A stretch of 64,000 nucleotides of DNA, taken from an uncultured Campylobacter sp. (GTDB lineage Bacteria > Campylobacterota > Campylobacteria > Campylobacterales > Campylobacteraceae). Below the pieces are notes generated by a model that saw only the letters and a program-made list of their open reading frames with translations, was not told the origin of the DNA and made no database searches. The stretch is from contig CAKVDW010000003.1 of assembly GCA_934728065.1 (NCBI GenBank), positions 1-64,000 of the forward strand. The letters run 5' to 3'. A program made the translations under genes and the position numbers. Below are positions 1 through 9,894 of this stretch, in pieces (within the stretch, counting starts at the first letter, position 1; every line of letters starts with the position of its first letter).

Positions 1-1631
1 CCAAGCTCTTCCTCGCTGTCAAGCACATAATGCACGCTCTCAAAGTAGCCATTTGCCACTGCTTTGTGGCGAAGTGCTGTTAAGTCCTTATACTCATAAT
101 AACACTCATTTAAGCGGGTTTGCTCGGTAAGCTGCAAGGGCTTTGCGGGGATATTGTCAATGCCGATAATACGCATTATCTCTTCACTTAAGTCCGCAAA
201 ATTACTTATATCACTGCGGTAAATGGGTGCTTTTACATTAAATAAATGCTTATCTATGACATTTACGCTAAAACCTAATCTTTTGAGTATGTTTGTTACT
301 TTGTTTATCTCAATTTCTATGCCTATGTAATCTAGCAATTTAGACAAATCAAAATTTATATCACTCTTTTGTGGCGTATAAATGGATTTTTGAGAGCTTA
401 TCCATATATTTGTGTTTGGATATTTGGATATTTTGTTTAATAAATATTCAACACCTATGAAAAGTTGGGACTCAGAGCCTCTAAAACTCCTGTAAAGTAT
501 TTCATCATCGTGCTTTTTGTAGCTATTTTTTGCCTCAGCAATGACACTAGGTTCAGTCCAATGTGCCTCTATAAGCACAAATTTAGACTCATTAGTGATT
601 TTTGTGAATTTTTCTTGATAAATTCCGCTCACGCTCACGAGCTGTTCGTTGTGGTAGATTAAAGATTCTTCATTTTTGCCTTTATGAATCTTAAAGCTGA
701 TTTCTTCAAGCGGGACGAGCTTTTTGTCTTTTTTGTCTTTTTTGTCTTTTTTGTCTTTTTTGTCTTTTTTGTCTTTTATAGTGATTTCTTCATATTCGTC
801 GATTAGAGCTTGCAAATCATAAGCGTTGAAAATCACGCCCATTGAATGCGTGGCGCAGTCGAGTAAATTTTGTATATTATTAGCCTGTAATTTCCCAACA
901 GTTGCAAGTTTTAAACTCATTGTTAAATTTAAAGAAATTTCATCGCCAAATTCAATAACCCTGTATTCATAAGAGCTTTTTAGGTCTTTATCGGGGAAAA
1001 GTCTAAAGGCTCTTCCTATGGCAAGGTTGTTTTCTTGCTCTTCAAAGGGGATAAGCTTTTTTAAATCTTTATCAAAGCCAGCTGAAAGCTCTCTAGCTAT
1101 GCCATAAACGCTTAAGCAGTCTCCTCGATTTGGCGTAAGCTCTACTTCTATGCAATCATCGTTAAATATAGGATACTCATTCAAGTTTTGACCGAGTTTT
1201 AACTCGCCTATGCTTTCATCAAGCACCATAATGCCGTCATTTAGCTTTGCAAAACCAAGCTCAGTTGATGAGCAAATCATACCTTCGCTTTCAACCCCAC
1301 GAAGCTTTGCTTTGGTGATTTTAGTGCCATTTGGCAAAACCGCGCCCACAAGTGCCACAGCCACAAACTGCCCCTCATCGACATTTTTCGCCCCGCAAAC
1401 GATTTGTAGCAAATCCTTTTCGCCTATATCAACCTTGCAAAGACTGAGTTTATCAGAGTTTTCTACCTTACTTTTTTCTTTGACAAATCCTACTACAACT
1501 TTATCTGGTGCTTTTAAAGCATAAGCGTTATCTACTTCAATGCCTATTTCATTAAGCTTTTTGCTTAATTGTTGTAAGCTAATGTCCTTTAAATCAATAA
1601 ATTCACTTAACCAAGTTCGTGTAAATATCAT
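1..1631 (-). CDS. pheT: Phenylalanyl-tRNA synthetase beta subunit (3' part outside window)
   Basis: The minus strand is open from an ATG at 1631 to the window edge, giving about 543 residues that begin [14 protein letters not shown]. This is the usual PheT start, followed by a tRNA-binding (EMAP-like) stretch around residues 40-150 and a B3/B4-like editing region around 200-390. PheT pairs with PheS as an alpha2beta2 enzyme that charges tRNA-Phe in the cytoplasm. The start codon overlaps the pheS stop as ATGA, so the two are translationally coupled. The odd part is a run of six Asp-Lys-Lys repeats at about residues 287-304, coded by a perfect 9-bp tandem repeat that leaves the frame open. The C-terminal catalytic-like and anticodon-binding parts lie beyond base 1. 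Confidence 0.95.
   Translation of the reverse strand, partial: MIFTRTWLSEFIDLKDISLQQLSKKLNEIGIEVDNAYALKAPDKVVVGFVKEKSKVENSDKLSLCKVDIGEKDLLQIVCGAKNVDEGQFVAVALVGAVLPNGTKITKAKLRGVESEGMICSSTELGFAKLNDGIMVLDESIGELKLGQNLNEYPIFNDDCIEVELTPNRGDCLSVYGIARELSAGFDKDLKKLIPFEEQENNLAIGRAFRLFPDKDLKSSYEYRVIEFGDEISLNLTMSLKLATVGKLQANNIQNLLDCATHSMGVIFNAYDLQALIDEYEEITIKDKKDKKDKKDKKDKKDKKLVPLEEISFKIHKGKNEESLIYHNEQLVSVSGIYQEKFTKITNESKFVLIEAHWTEPSVIAEAKNSYKKHDDEILYRSFRGSESQLFIGVEYLLNKISKYPNTNIWISSQKSIYTPQKSDINFDLSKLLDYIGIEIEINKVTNILKRLGFSVNVIDKHLFNVKAPIYRSDISNFADLSEEIMRIIGIDNIPAKPLQLTEQTRLNECYYEYKDLTALRHKAVANGYFESVHYVLDSEEEL
721..774 (-). repeat. 9-bp tandem repeat (6 copies) inside pheT, coding (DKK)6
   Basis: On the plus strand the unit TTTTTGTCT is repeated six times without a mismatch. 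Read in the pheT frame it gives Asp-Lys-Lys six times. Because the unit is 9 bp, gain or loss of copies would lengthen or shorten a charged linker without breaking the frame. It lies in the region matching the B3/B4 editing domain. Confidence 0.95.
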
Positions 1632-2620
1632 CTAAACTGCTCCAAAAGTCTTAAATCTCCCTCAAAAAGCGAGCGCAAGTCTGGTATTTGATGATAAAGC
1701 ATTGCAAAACGCTCCACACCAAGCCCAAAGGCATAACCGCTGACATTTTTATAATCCACAAAATTATAAACATTTGGATCTACAACCCCACACCCTAGCA
1801 CTTCAAGCCAGCCCGTTTGCTTGCAAACACGACAACCCGAACCCTTGCAAAACACACAAGATATATCAACCTCTGCGGACGGCTCTGTGAAAGGAAAGAA
1901 ACTTGGGCGAAAGCGCACCTTGACATCGCCAAAAAAGTAGTGCAAAAACTCCACCAAAACGCTTTTTAAATTCGCAAAACTCACCTTTTGTCCGTTTTCT
2001 ACCACAAGCCCTTCAACCTGATGAAACATAGGCGTGTGCGTTAGGTCAAAATCCCGCCTAAACACTGCACCAGGAGCTATCATACGAATGGGCGGCTTTT
2101 GAGCGAGCATTGTGCGGATTTGCACGGGCGAAGTTTGAGTGCGTAAAAGTTTGCCATCATCAAAATAAAAAGTATCTTGCATATCGCGCGCGGGGTGAGA
2201 TTTGGGTAAATTTAGGGCTTCAAAATTATGAAAGTCATCTTCTATCAAAGGTCCCTTTTCAACGCTGAAATTTAGGCTCACAAAATAATCGATGATTTTA
2301 TCCATAGTTGAATTTACAGGGTGAAATGCGCCTGCTTTGGTGTTTTCGTCAAAATAATCAAAACTCAAAGCATTTTTACGCATATCCTCATCTAAAGAAG
2401 CTGAGCTAAGCTCTTTTTTACGAGCTTCATAAGCTTGTATAAAAGTTTCCTTTTGCTTGTTTAAATCAGCAGCAACCTCCCTTTTTTTAGCCTCATCAAG
2501 TTCTTTGAGTTTGGCAAATTCTAGGGTTAAACTACCCTTTTTTCCAAGTATAGAAACTCGTATATTCTCCAAATCCTCTAAATTTTCACAGGTTTTAAGT
2601 TTGTTAATGATTTTTTGCAA
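1628..2620 (-). CDS. pheS: Phenylalanyl-tRNA synthetase alpha subunit
   Basis: This class II synthetase subunit (330 aa, normal length) carries the catalytic centre for Phe-AMP formation. An N-terminal coiled-coil-like tRNA-binding segment covers residues 1-80. The core shows [11 protein letters not shown], a motif-2 strand [18 protein letters not shown] and motif 3 [11 protein letters not shown]. Four cysteines near residues 255-267 ([12 protein letters not shown]) form a zinc-knuckle-like insert also seen in related PheS. The start is a TTG preceded by AAAGGGA. No ATG in frame fits better. It is first in the pheS-pheT pair and divergent from the HIT gene, with both promoters packed into about 95 bp. 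Confidence 0.97.
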   Translation of the reverse strand: MQKIINKLKTCENLEDLENIRVSILGKKGSLTLEFAKLKELDEAKKREVAADLNKQKETFIQAYEARKKELSSASLDEDMRKNALSFDYFDENTKAGAFHPVNSTMDKIIDYFVSLNFSVEKGPLIEDDFHNFEALNLPKSHPARDMQDTFYFDDGKLLRTQTSPVQIRTMLAQKPPIRMIAPGAVFRRDFDLTHTPMFHQVEGLVVENGQKVSFANLKSVLVEFLHYFFGDVKVRFRPSFFPFTEPSAEVDISCVFCKGSGCRVCKQTGWLEVLGCGVVDPNVYNFVDYKNVSGYAFGLGVERFAMLYHQIPDLRSLFEGDLRLLEQFR

Positions 2621-2681
2621 TTTTTTCCCTTTTTTAGTGTATTTTACCCAAATTTATTTAAATATAAACATAAAACTAAGA

Positions 2682-2687
2682 TATAAT
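2682..2687 (+). promoter_or_regulatory. Probable -10 box of the HIT-family gene
   Basis: TATAAT lies about 30 bp before the chosen ATG, after T/A-rich DNA and without an obvious -35, which is the usual Campylobacter sigma70 layout. Confidence 0.6.
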
Positions 2688-2716
2688 TTTAAAAATTTTT
2701 CAAAAAGGAAATGGCG

Positions 2717-3052
2717 ATGAGAGAAAAAACGATTTTCGAGCGTATCGTTGATGATGAGATACCAAGCCAAAAAGTGCTTGAAAGTGATGAATTTTTGGCT
2801 TTTAAGGATATAAACCCCAAAGCACCTGTGCATTTGCTGGTAATCCCAAAGGCTTATTATAAGGATTTTCAAGAGTTTAAGCCAGAATTAATGGCGAAAA
2901 TGACAAGTTTTATTCAAGAGCTTGCCATTTTAACAGGGGCTGATAAAACAGGCTACAAACTCATCACAAATTGTGGTGCAGGTGCTGGACAAGAAGTCTT
3001 TCACTTGCATTTTCACTTTTTAGCTGGTTTTAAGGAAAAACCTAATTTGTAG
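2717..3052 (+). CDS. HIT-family nucleotide-binding hydrolase
   Basis: This small cytoplasmic protein (111 aa) has the histidine triad HLHFH near its C-terminus (about residues 97-101), typical of HinT-like enzymes that hydrolyse AMP-linked amine adducts. The N-terminus [15 protein letters not shown] and the middle stretch [13 protein letters not shown] are standard for the family. I chose the ATG at 2717 rather than 2711: the AAGGAA ribosome site at 2705-2710 directly abuts the first ATG but is correctly spaced for the second. The 3' end overlaps the 3' end of argH by 11 bp (convergent genes). The physiological substrate is not evident from the sequence. Confidence 0.93.
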   Translation: MREKTIFERIVDDEIPSQKVLESDEFLAFKDINPKAPVHLLVIPKAYYKDFQEFKPELMAKMTSFIQELAILTGADKTGYKLITNCGAGAGQEVFHLHFHFLAGFKEKPNL

Positions 3053-4424
3053 CCCTTAAAAATTCCTCTAAAATTTGAATTTGCTTTTTCACGCTTGCGA
3101 CAGAGCTTGAACCCTCGCTTTGCTTGGCGTTTAAAGAGTTTTCTAAATTTAAGAGTTTTTGCGCGCTTTCATCAAAAAGCGGCTCGATTTGGCTTAAATT
3201 TGGCAGCTTGCTTATATCAACGCCCATTTTTTCAGCCTCTGCGACAAGTTTGCCTACGATGAAATGCGCCTTGCGAAACGGCACACCCCTTTCGCGCACT
3301 AAAAAATCCGCTAAATCAGTAGCCAGCAAATGCCCTTTTTCACACGCTTTTCGCATAGTTTTTGCGTTTATGGTAAGCTCTTTTAGCATTTCGTTTAAGA
3401 TGATAAGGCTGTGCGTGGCGTTTTGCACGCTGTCAAAGACGCATTCTTTGTCCTCTTGCATATCTTTGTTGTAGGCAAGGGGCAAGGCTTTCATCGTGGT
3501 TAAAAGCGACACCAAATTTCCATACGCTCTACCCGTTTTACCGCGTATAAGCTCGCAAACATCGGGGTTTTTCTTTTGTGGCATTATCGAAGAGCCTGTG
3601 CTGTAAGCATCGCTGATAGTTATAAAGCTAAATTCACTGCTTGAAAAGAGTATCAGCTCCTCGCAAAGCCGCGAAGTGTGCGTGAAAATAAGGGCTATGT
3701 CATAAAGCAAATCAAGCGCAAAGTCCCTGTCGCTCACGCCGTCCATAGCATTTGGCGCGACATTTGCGAAACCTAGTAGCTTTGCGCTGAATTCTCTGTC
3801 CGTTTTGTAGCTAGTGCCAGCACAAGCGCACGAACCAAGTGGCGAAAAGTCCGCTCTCTCGAAACTTGCGCGAAGTCTTTGTATGTCGCGCACGAAAGAA
3901 AAGGCATAAGCAAGTATGTAAAAGGCAAAACTCACGGGCTGAGCGTGCTGTAAGTGCGTAAAGCTCGGCATAATAGTGCTTTGATGAACCTTTGCGTGCG
4001 CAATTATCGTAGCGATAAGCTCTTTGAGCAAGTCTTGCAAGAGTAAATTCTGCTCTTTGACATAAAGCTTAAAATCAGTCGCCACTTGGTCGTTGCGGCT
4101 GCGCGCGGTGTGGAGCTTGCCCCCTACTTCGCCCACAAGCTCGCTCAAACGGCGTTCCACAGCCATATGAATGTCCTCGTCCCTTATGTCAAAGCTAAAT
4201 TTGCCTTGCTCTATCTCGCTTTGCACCGCTTTTAAGCCCTGTGTGAGCATTTTGCATTCATCTTGGGTAATGATACCGCACTTTTCAAGCATAGTTGCGT
4301 GCGCGATAGAGCCTTGTATGTCGTGCTTGTAAAGGATTTTGTCGAAATTTAAACTCGCGTTAAATTCCTTTAAAAGCTCGCTACTTTCAGCGCTAAAACG
4401 CCCAGACCACATTTGATTTTTCAT
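3042..4424 (-). CDS. argH: Argininosuccinate lyase
   Basis: This enzyme splits argininosuccinate to arginine and fumarate, the last step of arginine synthesis. It is 460 aa, full length for the fumarase/aspartase superfamily. The N-terminus has WSGRF and the [14 protein letters not shown] substrate-binding stretch at about residues 105-120. The signature loop [12 protein letters not shown] sits near residue 276 and carries the catalytic serine. It is transcribed alone on the minus strand, convergent with the HIT gene, with about 120 bp of AT-rich leader shared with no other gene start. Confidence 0.97.
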   Translation of the reverse strand: MKNQMWSGRFSAESSELLKEFNASLNFDKILYKHDIQGSIAHATMLEKCGIITQDECKMLTQGLKAVQSEIEQGKFSFDIRDEDIHMAVERRLSELVGEVGGKLHTARSRNDQVATDFKLYVKEQNLLLQDLLKELIATIIAHAKVHQSTIMPSFTHLQHAQPVSFAFYILAYAFSFVRDIQRLRASFERADFSPLGSCACAGTSYKTDREFSAKLLGFANVAPNAMDGVSDRDFALDLLYDIALIFTHTSRLCEELILFSSSEFSFITISDAYSTGSSIMPQKKNPDVCELIRGKTGRAYGNLVSLLTTMKALPLAYNKDMQEDKECVFDSVQNATHSLIILNEMLKELTINAKTMRKACEKGHLLATDLADFLVRERGVPFRKAHFIVGKLVAEAEKMGVDISKLPNLSQIEPLFDESAQKLLNLENSLNAKQSEGSSSVASVKKQIQILEEFLRATN

Positions 4425-4548
4425 TGAATTTTTGTCCTTTTTGCGTGTTTTAAAATTTTACGAATTTTCGCAAATTTTAATGAAATTTGTTTAAAATTTG
4501 CTAAATTTAAGCGAATTTTTGTGAATTTTACTTACTTTGTAGAGTTTG

Positions 4549-5655
4549 TTATGCCTTTATATCAACTTTTTTGAGCCTTTCTTTTGCAGATTCATTCATA
4601 AAATTTGTATTTTGTGCGCCTTTTTGTCTTTGCAAAGACTTGCCAAAAAGTAACTCTAAATACCTCTGTGCCTCTTTTACCGCATCATCAAGTCCTATGC
4701 TTTGACTTGAATTTTCTTGTATTTTTTTGTTTTGATAGGCTTTATACTGCATTTTAAACTCGTTTAAATCCGTGCCTTTAAGCATTTGCATAAAATCCTT
4801 TTCGCCAAAAACGACTATATTTTGAAGTTCGCTTTGATGAAACCACTTATTTAACGCATTTGCGTTCGTGTGTCTGTCCGCTCCCAGCATTTTACCCCAA
4901 ATAGTCGTCTCGCTTTCAATGAGTAAGTCATTTGCATTTAAAACCGCCACCAAAAGCCCGCCCGAGTTTATCTCGCCGTTTTGGTTTGTATATTTTTGCA
5001 TTTCATTTGAGTTGCGGATTAAGCCTATTTCGCTGTCAAAAAAGCCTTCCAAAAAGAGATTTTTGGTTTGCAAAAACTCACTTTGCTTATCTTGTGCGAG
5101 CAAATTTTCTATGTTGGCATTGCTTGATTTGCTGCGTGAAAGGGTGTTTGCAAGCTCTAATGTGCCTGTGTTATATTGATAAATAAAGGGCAAATTTTGA
5201 ATTTCATCAGTGTGAAATGTGCTTTTTGTGCTGTCATTTGTGAGTTGCGAAAAAATTTTATAGGCATTGCCAATGCTGGCGGCTATGTCGATACTTGCGT
5301 GCAAGGGAGTGTTGAAAGGCTGATAACTCATCGCTTGTTCTACCATTTGTTGCATAGAGCTTGAATGGATTTTAAAATCCTTTGGAATTCCTGCTTTTTC
5401 GTTAAATTCAGCCGTGAAAAAGCCGTCTTTATCGACTTTGTAGCCTAAAACTTCGTTTGAATTTGAGTTTTTATTTTGAGTGGAATTTGTGTTTTGGCTT
5501 GAATTTAAAATGCTTGAATTTGCTGCGCTTTGTGAATTTGCGTTTTTATTTGTGGAGTTTGCTGAATTTGCTTTTGTGTCATCAACGCCCTTAACTCGTG
5601 GCTTTAAATTTGCAAGTGGATTAAAGGTGTTTGAATTTGTGTTGAAATTTATCAT
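4549..5655 (-). CDS. Probable Cj0814-like flagellum-dependent secreted protein
   Basis: The protein has 368 aa and no classical signal peptide. Its first 70 residues are an Asn/Ser/Thr-rich, low-complexity tail, a common feature of proteins exported through the flagellar type III apparatus. The body contains GYKVDKDGFFTAEFNEKAG followed by a helical region, which I recall from the C. jejuni Cj0814 family of flagellum-dependent secreted proteins. That recollection is the only basis for the family name. An AAGGAT ribosome site precedes the ATG. Upstream, a perfect 13-bp hairpin separates it from pckA, so it likely has its own promoter. The function in host interaction is unknown. Confidence 0.55.
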   Translation of the reverse strand: MINFNTNSNTFNPLANLKPRVKGVDDTKANSANSTNKNANSQSAANSSILNSSQNTNSTQNKNSNSNEVLGYKVDKDGFFTAEFNEKAGIPKDFKIHSSSMQQMVEQAMSYQPFNTPLHASIDIAASIGNAYKIFSQLTNDSTKSTFHTDEIQNLPFIYQYNTGTLELANTLSRSKSSNANIENLLAQDKQSEFLQTKNLFLEGFFDSEIGLIRNSNEMQKYTNQNGEINSGGLLVAVLNANDLLIESETTIWGKMLGADRHTNANALNKWFHQSELQNIVVFGEKDFMQMLKGTDLNEFKMQYKAYQNKKIQENSSQSIGLDDAVKEAQRYLELLFGKSLQRQKGAQNTNFMNESAKERLKKVDIKA

Positions 5656-5688
5656 TTTAAATCCTTTATGTATAAAATGTTAAAAACT

Positions 5689-5724
5689 ATTTCGTCCTTA
5701 ATACTAAAAAATTAAGGACGAAAT
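5689..5724 (-). terminator. Rho-independent terminator after pckA
   Basis: Perfect 13-bp inverted repeat: ATTTCGTCCTTAA at 5689-5701 and TTAAGGACGAAAT at 5712-5724, with a 10-nt loop. Read on the minus strand the stem is followed by AGTTTTTA, so it should end the pycB-pckA transcript before the downstream secreted-protein gene. Confidence 0.85.
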
Positions 5725-5760
5725 GATAAATTTAACATAATGACAAATAATGACAAAAGT

Positions 5761-7335
5761 CTAAACACTCGGTCCAAATTTGCTAAATTCCACGCCCTCG
5801 CTCACATCTTCATAACGCTTGAAATTTTCGACAAACATTCGTGCAAGCTTGTCGCGCGTGGCTTTGTAGGCGTTTTTGTCCGCCCAAGTGTTGATAGGAT
5901 TAAGCAAAGTCGTCTCCACGCCTTGCAAAGCCTTTGGTATGGCTAGGTTAAACAGCTCAAAGTTCTCAAACTCGCACTGCTTAATGCTTCCGTCAAGTAT
6001 GGCATTCACGCAAGCCCTAGTTGCCTTTATGCTCATTCGCTTGCCTACGCCGTAACTCCCGCCCGTCCAGCCTGTATTGACTAGATACACGCTCACGCCG
6101 TGCTTGTCTATCTTTTTTCCTAGCAATTTCGCGTAGATTGTGGGGTGTTGCGGCATAAAAGGTTCGCCAAAGCACGCTGAAAAGGTAGCTTGCGGCTCGG
6201 TTATGCCTCGTTCAGTGCCTGCTACCTTTGCGGTGTAGCCACTTAAAAAATAATACATAGCCTGTTCTTTTGTGAGCTTGCTTACAGGCGGCAAAATGCC
6301 AAAGGCATCAGCGGTGAGAAAGATGATATTACTCGGATGCCCAGCTTGCAGGCTTTTTTCGTGGTTTTTGATATGCTCGATGGGGTAAGAAACGCGGGTG
6401 TTTTCAGTCTTGCGCGCATCAGCATAATCCACGCTTTTATCCGCGCGCAAAACGACATTTTCCAAAAGGGCGTTTCGCTTTATCGCTGCGTAAATTTCAG
6501 GCTCACTGCTTGGGTCTAAATTTATGCACTTTGCGTAGCAACCGCCCTCAAAGTTAAACACGCCCTCATCGTCCCAGCCGTGCTCATCATCGCCGATGAG
6601 TTTGCGTTTTTCATCGGTTGAAAGCGTGGTTTTGCCTGTGCCGCTTAACCCAAAGAAAAGCGCGACATCGCCCTTTTCGCCGACATTTGCCGAGCAGTGC
6701 ATAGGAAATTTGCCCTCCAAAGGCAGCCAATAGTTCATCATCGAAAAAATGCCCTTTTTCATCTCGCCGCCATACCAAGTGCCGCCTATCACGCCTATGT
6801 TTTTTTCGACATTAAAGATGACAAAAACTTCTGAGTTTAGCCCGTCTTTTTCATAATCCTCATTCACGCATTTGCACGCATTATACACCACAAATTCAGG
6901 CTCAAAACTCGCTAGCTCGCTTTGCTGTGGGCGGATAAACATATTTTTGACAAAATGCGCTTGCCAAGCCACTTGCGTTACGAAACGCACGGCTTTGCGA
7001 CTCTTTAAAGACGCCCCACAATACGCATCTTGCACATAAATGTCGCTGTTTGAAAGCTGTTTTTTAGCCTTTGCAAGCAGTTTGTCAAAAAGCTCTTCGC
7101 TGATAGGGTGATTTATCTTGCCCCAAGCGATGAACTTTTGAGATGGCTCTTGCTTTACAAAGTATTTGTCCTTTGGGCTTCGCCCCGTGAAAATGCCCGT
7201 ATCCACGCAAAAAGTGCCGTTGCTTGACACTTCGCCCTCTTTGTTTGCCACTTCGTGCTTGAAAAGCTCTTCATAGCTAATGTTGTGAAATACCTGTTTT
7301 ACGCCTGTTAAGCCGAGTTTTTCTAAATCTTTCAT
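5761..7335 (-). CDS. pckA: Phosphoenolpyruvate carboxykinase (ATP)
   Basis: This enzyme converts oxaloacetate and ATP to PEP, CO2 and ADP, the entry step of gluconeogenesis for an organism that grows on amino and organic acids. It is 524 aa, normal for the ATP-dependent family. The P-loop [11 protein letters not shown] is near residue 230, followed by the metal-binding [16 protein letters not shown] near residue 50 is a substrate-binding motif. It lies 9 bp after pycB in the same direction, so pyruvate carboxylation and PEP formation share a transcript that ends at the hairpin at 5689-5724. Confidence 0.98.
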   Translation of the reverse strand: MKDLEKLGLTGVKQVFHNISYEELFKHEVANKEGEVSSNGTFCVDTGIFTGRSPKDKYFVKQEPSQKFIAWGKINHPISEELFDKLLAKAKKQLSNSDIYVQDAYCGASLKSRKAVRFVTQVAWQAHFVKNMFIRPQQSELASFEPEFVVYNACKCVNEDYEKDGLNSEVFVIFNVEKNIGVIGGTWYGGEMKKGIFSMMNYWLPLEGKFPMHCSANVGEKGDVALFFGLSGTGKTTLSTDEKRKLIGDDEHGWDDEGVFNFEGGCYAKCINLDPSSEPEIYAAIKRNALLENVVLRADKSVDYADARKTENTRVSYPIEHIKNHEKSLQAGHPSNIIFLTADAFGILPPVSKLTKEQAMYYFLSGYTAKVAGTERGITEPQATFSACFGEPFMPQHPTIYAKLLGKKIDKHGVSVYLVNTGWTGGSYGVGKRMSIKATRACVNAILDGSIKQCEFENFELFNLAIPKALQGVETTLLNPINTWADKNAYKATRDKLARMFVENFKRYEDVSEGVEFSKFGPSV

Positions 7336-7344
7336 CGCAAATCC

Positions 7345-9150
7345 TTACTTATAAAGGGCTAAATTCTGCCCCTCGCTCACAGTGTCAGCCGTTTGCACGC
7401 AAATTTCGCTGATAGTGCCGTCTTTTGGCGCGCTCACTTCGATTTCCATTTTCATCGCCTCTAACACGAAAACCACTTGTCCAGCCTTGACAGTGTCGCC
7501 TTTTGCGATGAGTGTTTTAAAGACATTGCCCGAAATGCTAGCCTTTATGCTATCCGCGTTTTCATCGCTTGCTGAATTTGTAGCGTTTTGTGCCGTGTCG
7601 TTTGAATTTGCAGGCTGCACCTTGCTTACGCTTTTTATATTCACACTTTTATCAAAGCCTGCTTGCACTTCTATGTGGTATTTGTTGCCATTTACAGAGA
7701 CTGTGAATTTGCTCTCATCGGCGTTTATGGCTTTTGGCATTTGTGAGATTTTACGCACAGCGACTTTTGCCTGCCCTTTCAAAAAGGCTATGCCCTTTTC
7801 TTTGCACGCTGCGGCGATGAAAATGTTTTCCTCGCTCGTTTCTATGCCCTCTTTTTCAAGCAACTTACGCGTAAATTCAAGCGACTTTGTCTCGTCCTTG
7901 TCGGCTATGTCTATGGCTTTTTCTTTTGTGGGTTTGAGTTTAAGCTGCTCGCTTGCAAGCTTTACGACTTCTTTATCTGGCGTGGCTGGGGTTTTGCCAA
8001 AATAGCCTAAAACCATTCTGCCATAGCCATCGGCGATTTTTTTCCACTTGCCAAACATTACATTGTTAAAGGCTTGTTGAAAGTAAAATTGACTTACAGG
8101 CGTTACGCTCGTGCCAAAGCCGCCTTTTTCTACAACCTCGCGCATAGCTTTGATAACTTGGGGGAATTTATCTAAAATGTTGTTGTCTCTCATCATTTGG
8201 GTGTTTGCGGTGAGTGCGCCGCCGGGCATCGGCGAAAAAGGTATGAGCGGGCTTACCATAGTGGCTTCTGGTGGCAAGAAATAGTCTTTCAAGCAGTCTT
8301 TAAGCACCTCTTCATACACAAGAATTTTTTCCTCATCAAGCCCGCCTAAATCATAGTTTTTGCCCTTTACGGCGTGGAGCATTGTGAGTATGTCAGGCTG
8401 GCTCGTGCCACCGCTTACGGGGCTTGCGGCTAAGTCTATGCCATCAGCCCCTGCTTCAAGGGCTGCTAAATAGCAAGCCACGCTCACGCCAGCCGTTTCG
8501 TGCGTATGCAGGCGAATGTGCGTGTTTTGGGGCAGATTTTTACGCGCCATTTTTATGGTGTCGTAGATTTTTTGTGGGTTTGAAGTGCCGCTAGCGTCCT
8601 TAAAACACACGCTATCAAAGGGAATTTCAGCCTTTAAAATCTCTTTTAAGCTCTTTTCGTAAAAGGCGACATCGTGCGCGCCGACACAACGCGGCGGTAA
8701 GTCCATTAGAGTAACTACTACTTCGTGCTTTAAGCCGTGTTTAGCTATGCACTCGCCGCTGAATTTAAGGTTTTCAGCGTCATTGAGTGCGTCAAAGTTG
8801 CGTATGGTAGTCGTGCCGTGCTTTTTGAAAAGTTTAGCGTGCAAGTCAATCAGCTCCCTGCTACCTGTGTCAAGGGTTACGGTATTTACTCCCCTTGCAA
8901 GTGTCTGTAAATTCGCCTCTTTGCCGACAATGGCTCTAAATTTATCCATCATCACAAAGGCATCTTCGTTAAGGTAGAAATAAAGGCTTTGAAACCTCGC
9001 CCCTCCGCCAAACTCAAAGTGCGTTATGCCAGCTTCTTTTGCCGCCTCCACAGCGGGAAAAAAGTCCTCCATAAGCACCCTAGCACCATAAACAGACTGA
9101 AAGCCGTCCCTAAAACTCGTATCCATAATGTCGATGAATTTTTTTGCCAT
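7345..9150 (-). CDS. pycB: Pyruvate carboxylase subunit B (biotin carboxyl-carrier subunit)
   Basis: This 601-aa subunit carries the carboxyltransferase domain (residues 1 to about 300; DTSFRDGFQS near the start and the metal-site stretch HTHETAG near residue 215), a PYC/OAD conserved domain, an Ala/Asn/Ser-rich linker, and a C-terminal biotinyl domain with the biotin lysine in EAMKMEI near residue 567. It transfers CO2 from carboxybiotin to pyruvate, giving oxaloacetate. Oxaloacetate decarboxylase alpha subunits look similar. The adjoining pckA and the lack of membrane decarboxylase subunits favour pyruvate carboxylase. The biotin carboxylase subunit PycA is not in the window. The AGGGCAGG ribosome site is well placed. 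Confidence 0.93.
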   Translation of the reverse strand: MAKKFIDIMDTSFRDGFQSVYGARVLMEDFFPAVEAAKEAGITHFEFGGGARFQSLYFYLNEDAFVMMDKFRAIVGKEANLQTLARGVNTVTLDTGSRELIDLHAKLFKKHGTTTIRNFDALNDAENLKFSGECIAKHGLKHEVVVTLMDLPPRCVGAHDVAFYEKSLKEILKAEIPFDSVCFKDASGTSNPQKIYDTIKMARKNLPQNTHIRLHTHETAGVSVACYLAALEAGADGIDLAASPVSGGTSQPDILTMLHAVKGKNYDLGGLDEEKILVYEEVLKDCLKDYFLPPEATMVSPLIPFSPMPGGALTANTQMMRDNNILDKFPQVIKAMREVVEKGGFGTSVTPVSQFYFQQAFNNVMFGKWKKIADGYGRMVLGYFGKTPATPDKEVVKLASEQLKLKPTKEKAIDIADKDETKSLEFTRKLLEKEGIETSEENIFIAAACKEKGIAFLKGQAKVAVRKISQMPKAINADESKFTVSVNGNKYHIEVQAGFDKSVNIKSVSKVQPANSNDTAQNATNSASDENADSIKASISGNVFKTLIAKGDTVKAGQVVFVLEAMKMEIEVSAPKDGTISEICVQTADTVSEGQNLALYK

Positions 9151-9176
9151 AAACCTGCCCTTAAAAAATTTTAATT

Positions 9177-9182
9177 ATTATA
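9177..9182 (-). promoter_or_regulatory. Probable -10 box of pycB-pckA
   Basis: TATAAT on the minus strand, about 27 bp upstream of the pycB ATG, with an AGGGCAGG ribosome site between. The rest of the 170-bp gap to ubiX is AT-rich with no other recognisable element. Confidence 0.6.
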
Positions 9183-9321
9183 CTAAAGTTCCACTTAATT
9201 TCTTTAAATTTCAAGCAAAAATTCACTTAAATTTCGATTTTGTGGAAAATAGGGAATTTTAAATGTGTCATTATGATAATACAGCATTCAATTTTTAATA
9301 TTTTTGCAAATTTAGACCCTA

Positions 9322-9894
9322 TTATTCGCCCCATTTTTTATATAAATTATGTTCGATTTCAAGCAAATTTAACCATTTTCCAACAATAAAATTTTGTAAA
9401 TCGCTTAAATTCTGCGCTTGAAAGTAGCTTGCAAAAACAGGTGGAGCGATGATAACTCCCATTTTGGAGAGTTTAAACATTTGTTTTAAAGAAAGTGTTG
9501 AAAATGGCATTTCACGCACACCCAAAATAAGCCTTTTTCGCTCTTTTAATGCAACAGCTGCGCTTCTGGTGATGAGTGTATCGGCAATGCCGTGCTTTAT
9601 CTTTGAAAGGGTGTTTAAAGAACAAGGCGCGATAATGGTTTTGTTTATGCCAAAAGAGCCACTAGAAACGCTTGCGGCTAGATTATCATCATCTAAAAAC
9701 TGCGTTTTTTTAAGTTTTGAAAGGGCTAGATTAAGAGAGTTTGAAGGCATTTCAGCCTCAAAACTCACTCTTGCGCCCTTGCTTAAAATAGCAAAAATTT
9801 CATCATCTTTAGGTGTAAATTTCTCCAAAGCATTTAAAAGGCAAAAGCCTAGTTCAACGCTACTTGCTCCACTTATGCCAACAAGAATTTTCAT
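9322..9894 (-). CDS. ubiX: Flavin prenyltransferase UbiX
   Basis: This 190-aa flavoprotein makes prenylated FMN, the cofactor of UbiD-type decarboxylases. The FMN-binding N-terminus ILVGISGASS, a central segment around IIAPCSLNTLSKIKHG and the C-terminal RRLILGVREMPFS-like segment (here RKRLILGVREMPFSTL) are typical. The start overlaps the flgA stop as ATGA, so it is coupled to the flagellar gene, an arrangement I recall from C. jejuni. Downstream the synteny ends, with pycB in place of the expected neighbours. Confidence 0.92.
   Translation of the reverse strand: MKILVGISGASSVELGFCLLNALEKFTPKDDEIFAILSKGARVSFEAEMPSNSLNLALSKLKKTQFLDDDNLAASVSSGSFGINKTIIAPCSLNTLSKIKHGIADTLITRSAAVALKERKRLILGVREMPFSTLSLKQMFKLSKMGVIIAPPVFASYFQAQNLSDLQNFIVGKWLNLLEIEHNLYKKWGE

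Noticed and set aside
721..774. Short tandem repeat as a possible CRISPR or regulatory array
   Set aside because: The units are 9 bp with no spacers and lie in frame within pheT. It is a coding minisatellite.
7382..8005. 207-codon plus-strand frame across pycB
   Set aside because: It is antisense to the biotin-domain half of pycB, has no ribosome site or family resemblance, and follows from the codon pattern of the real gene.
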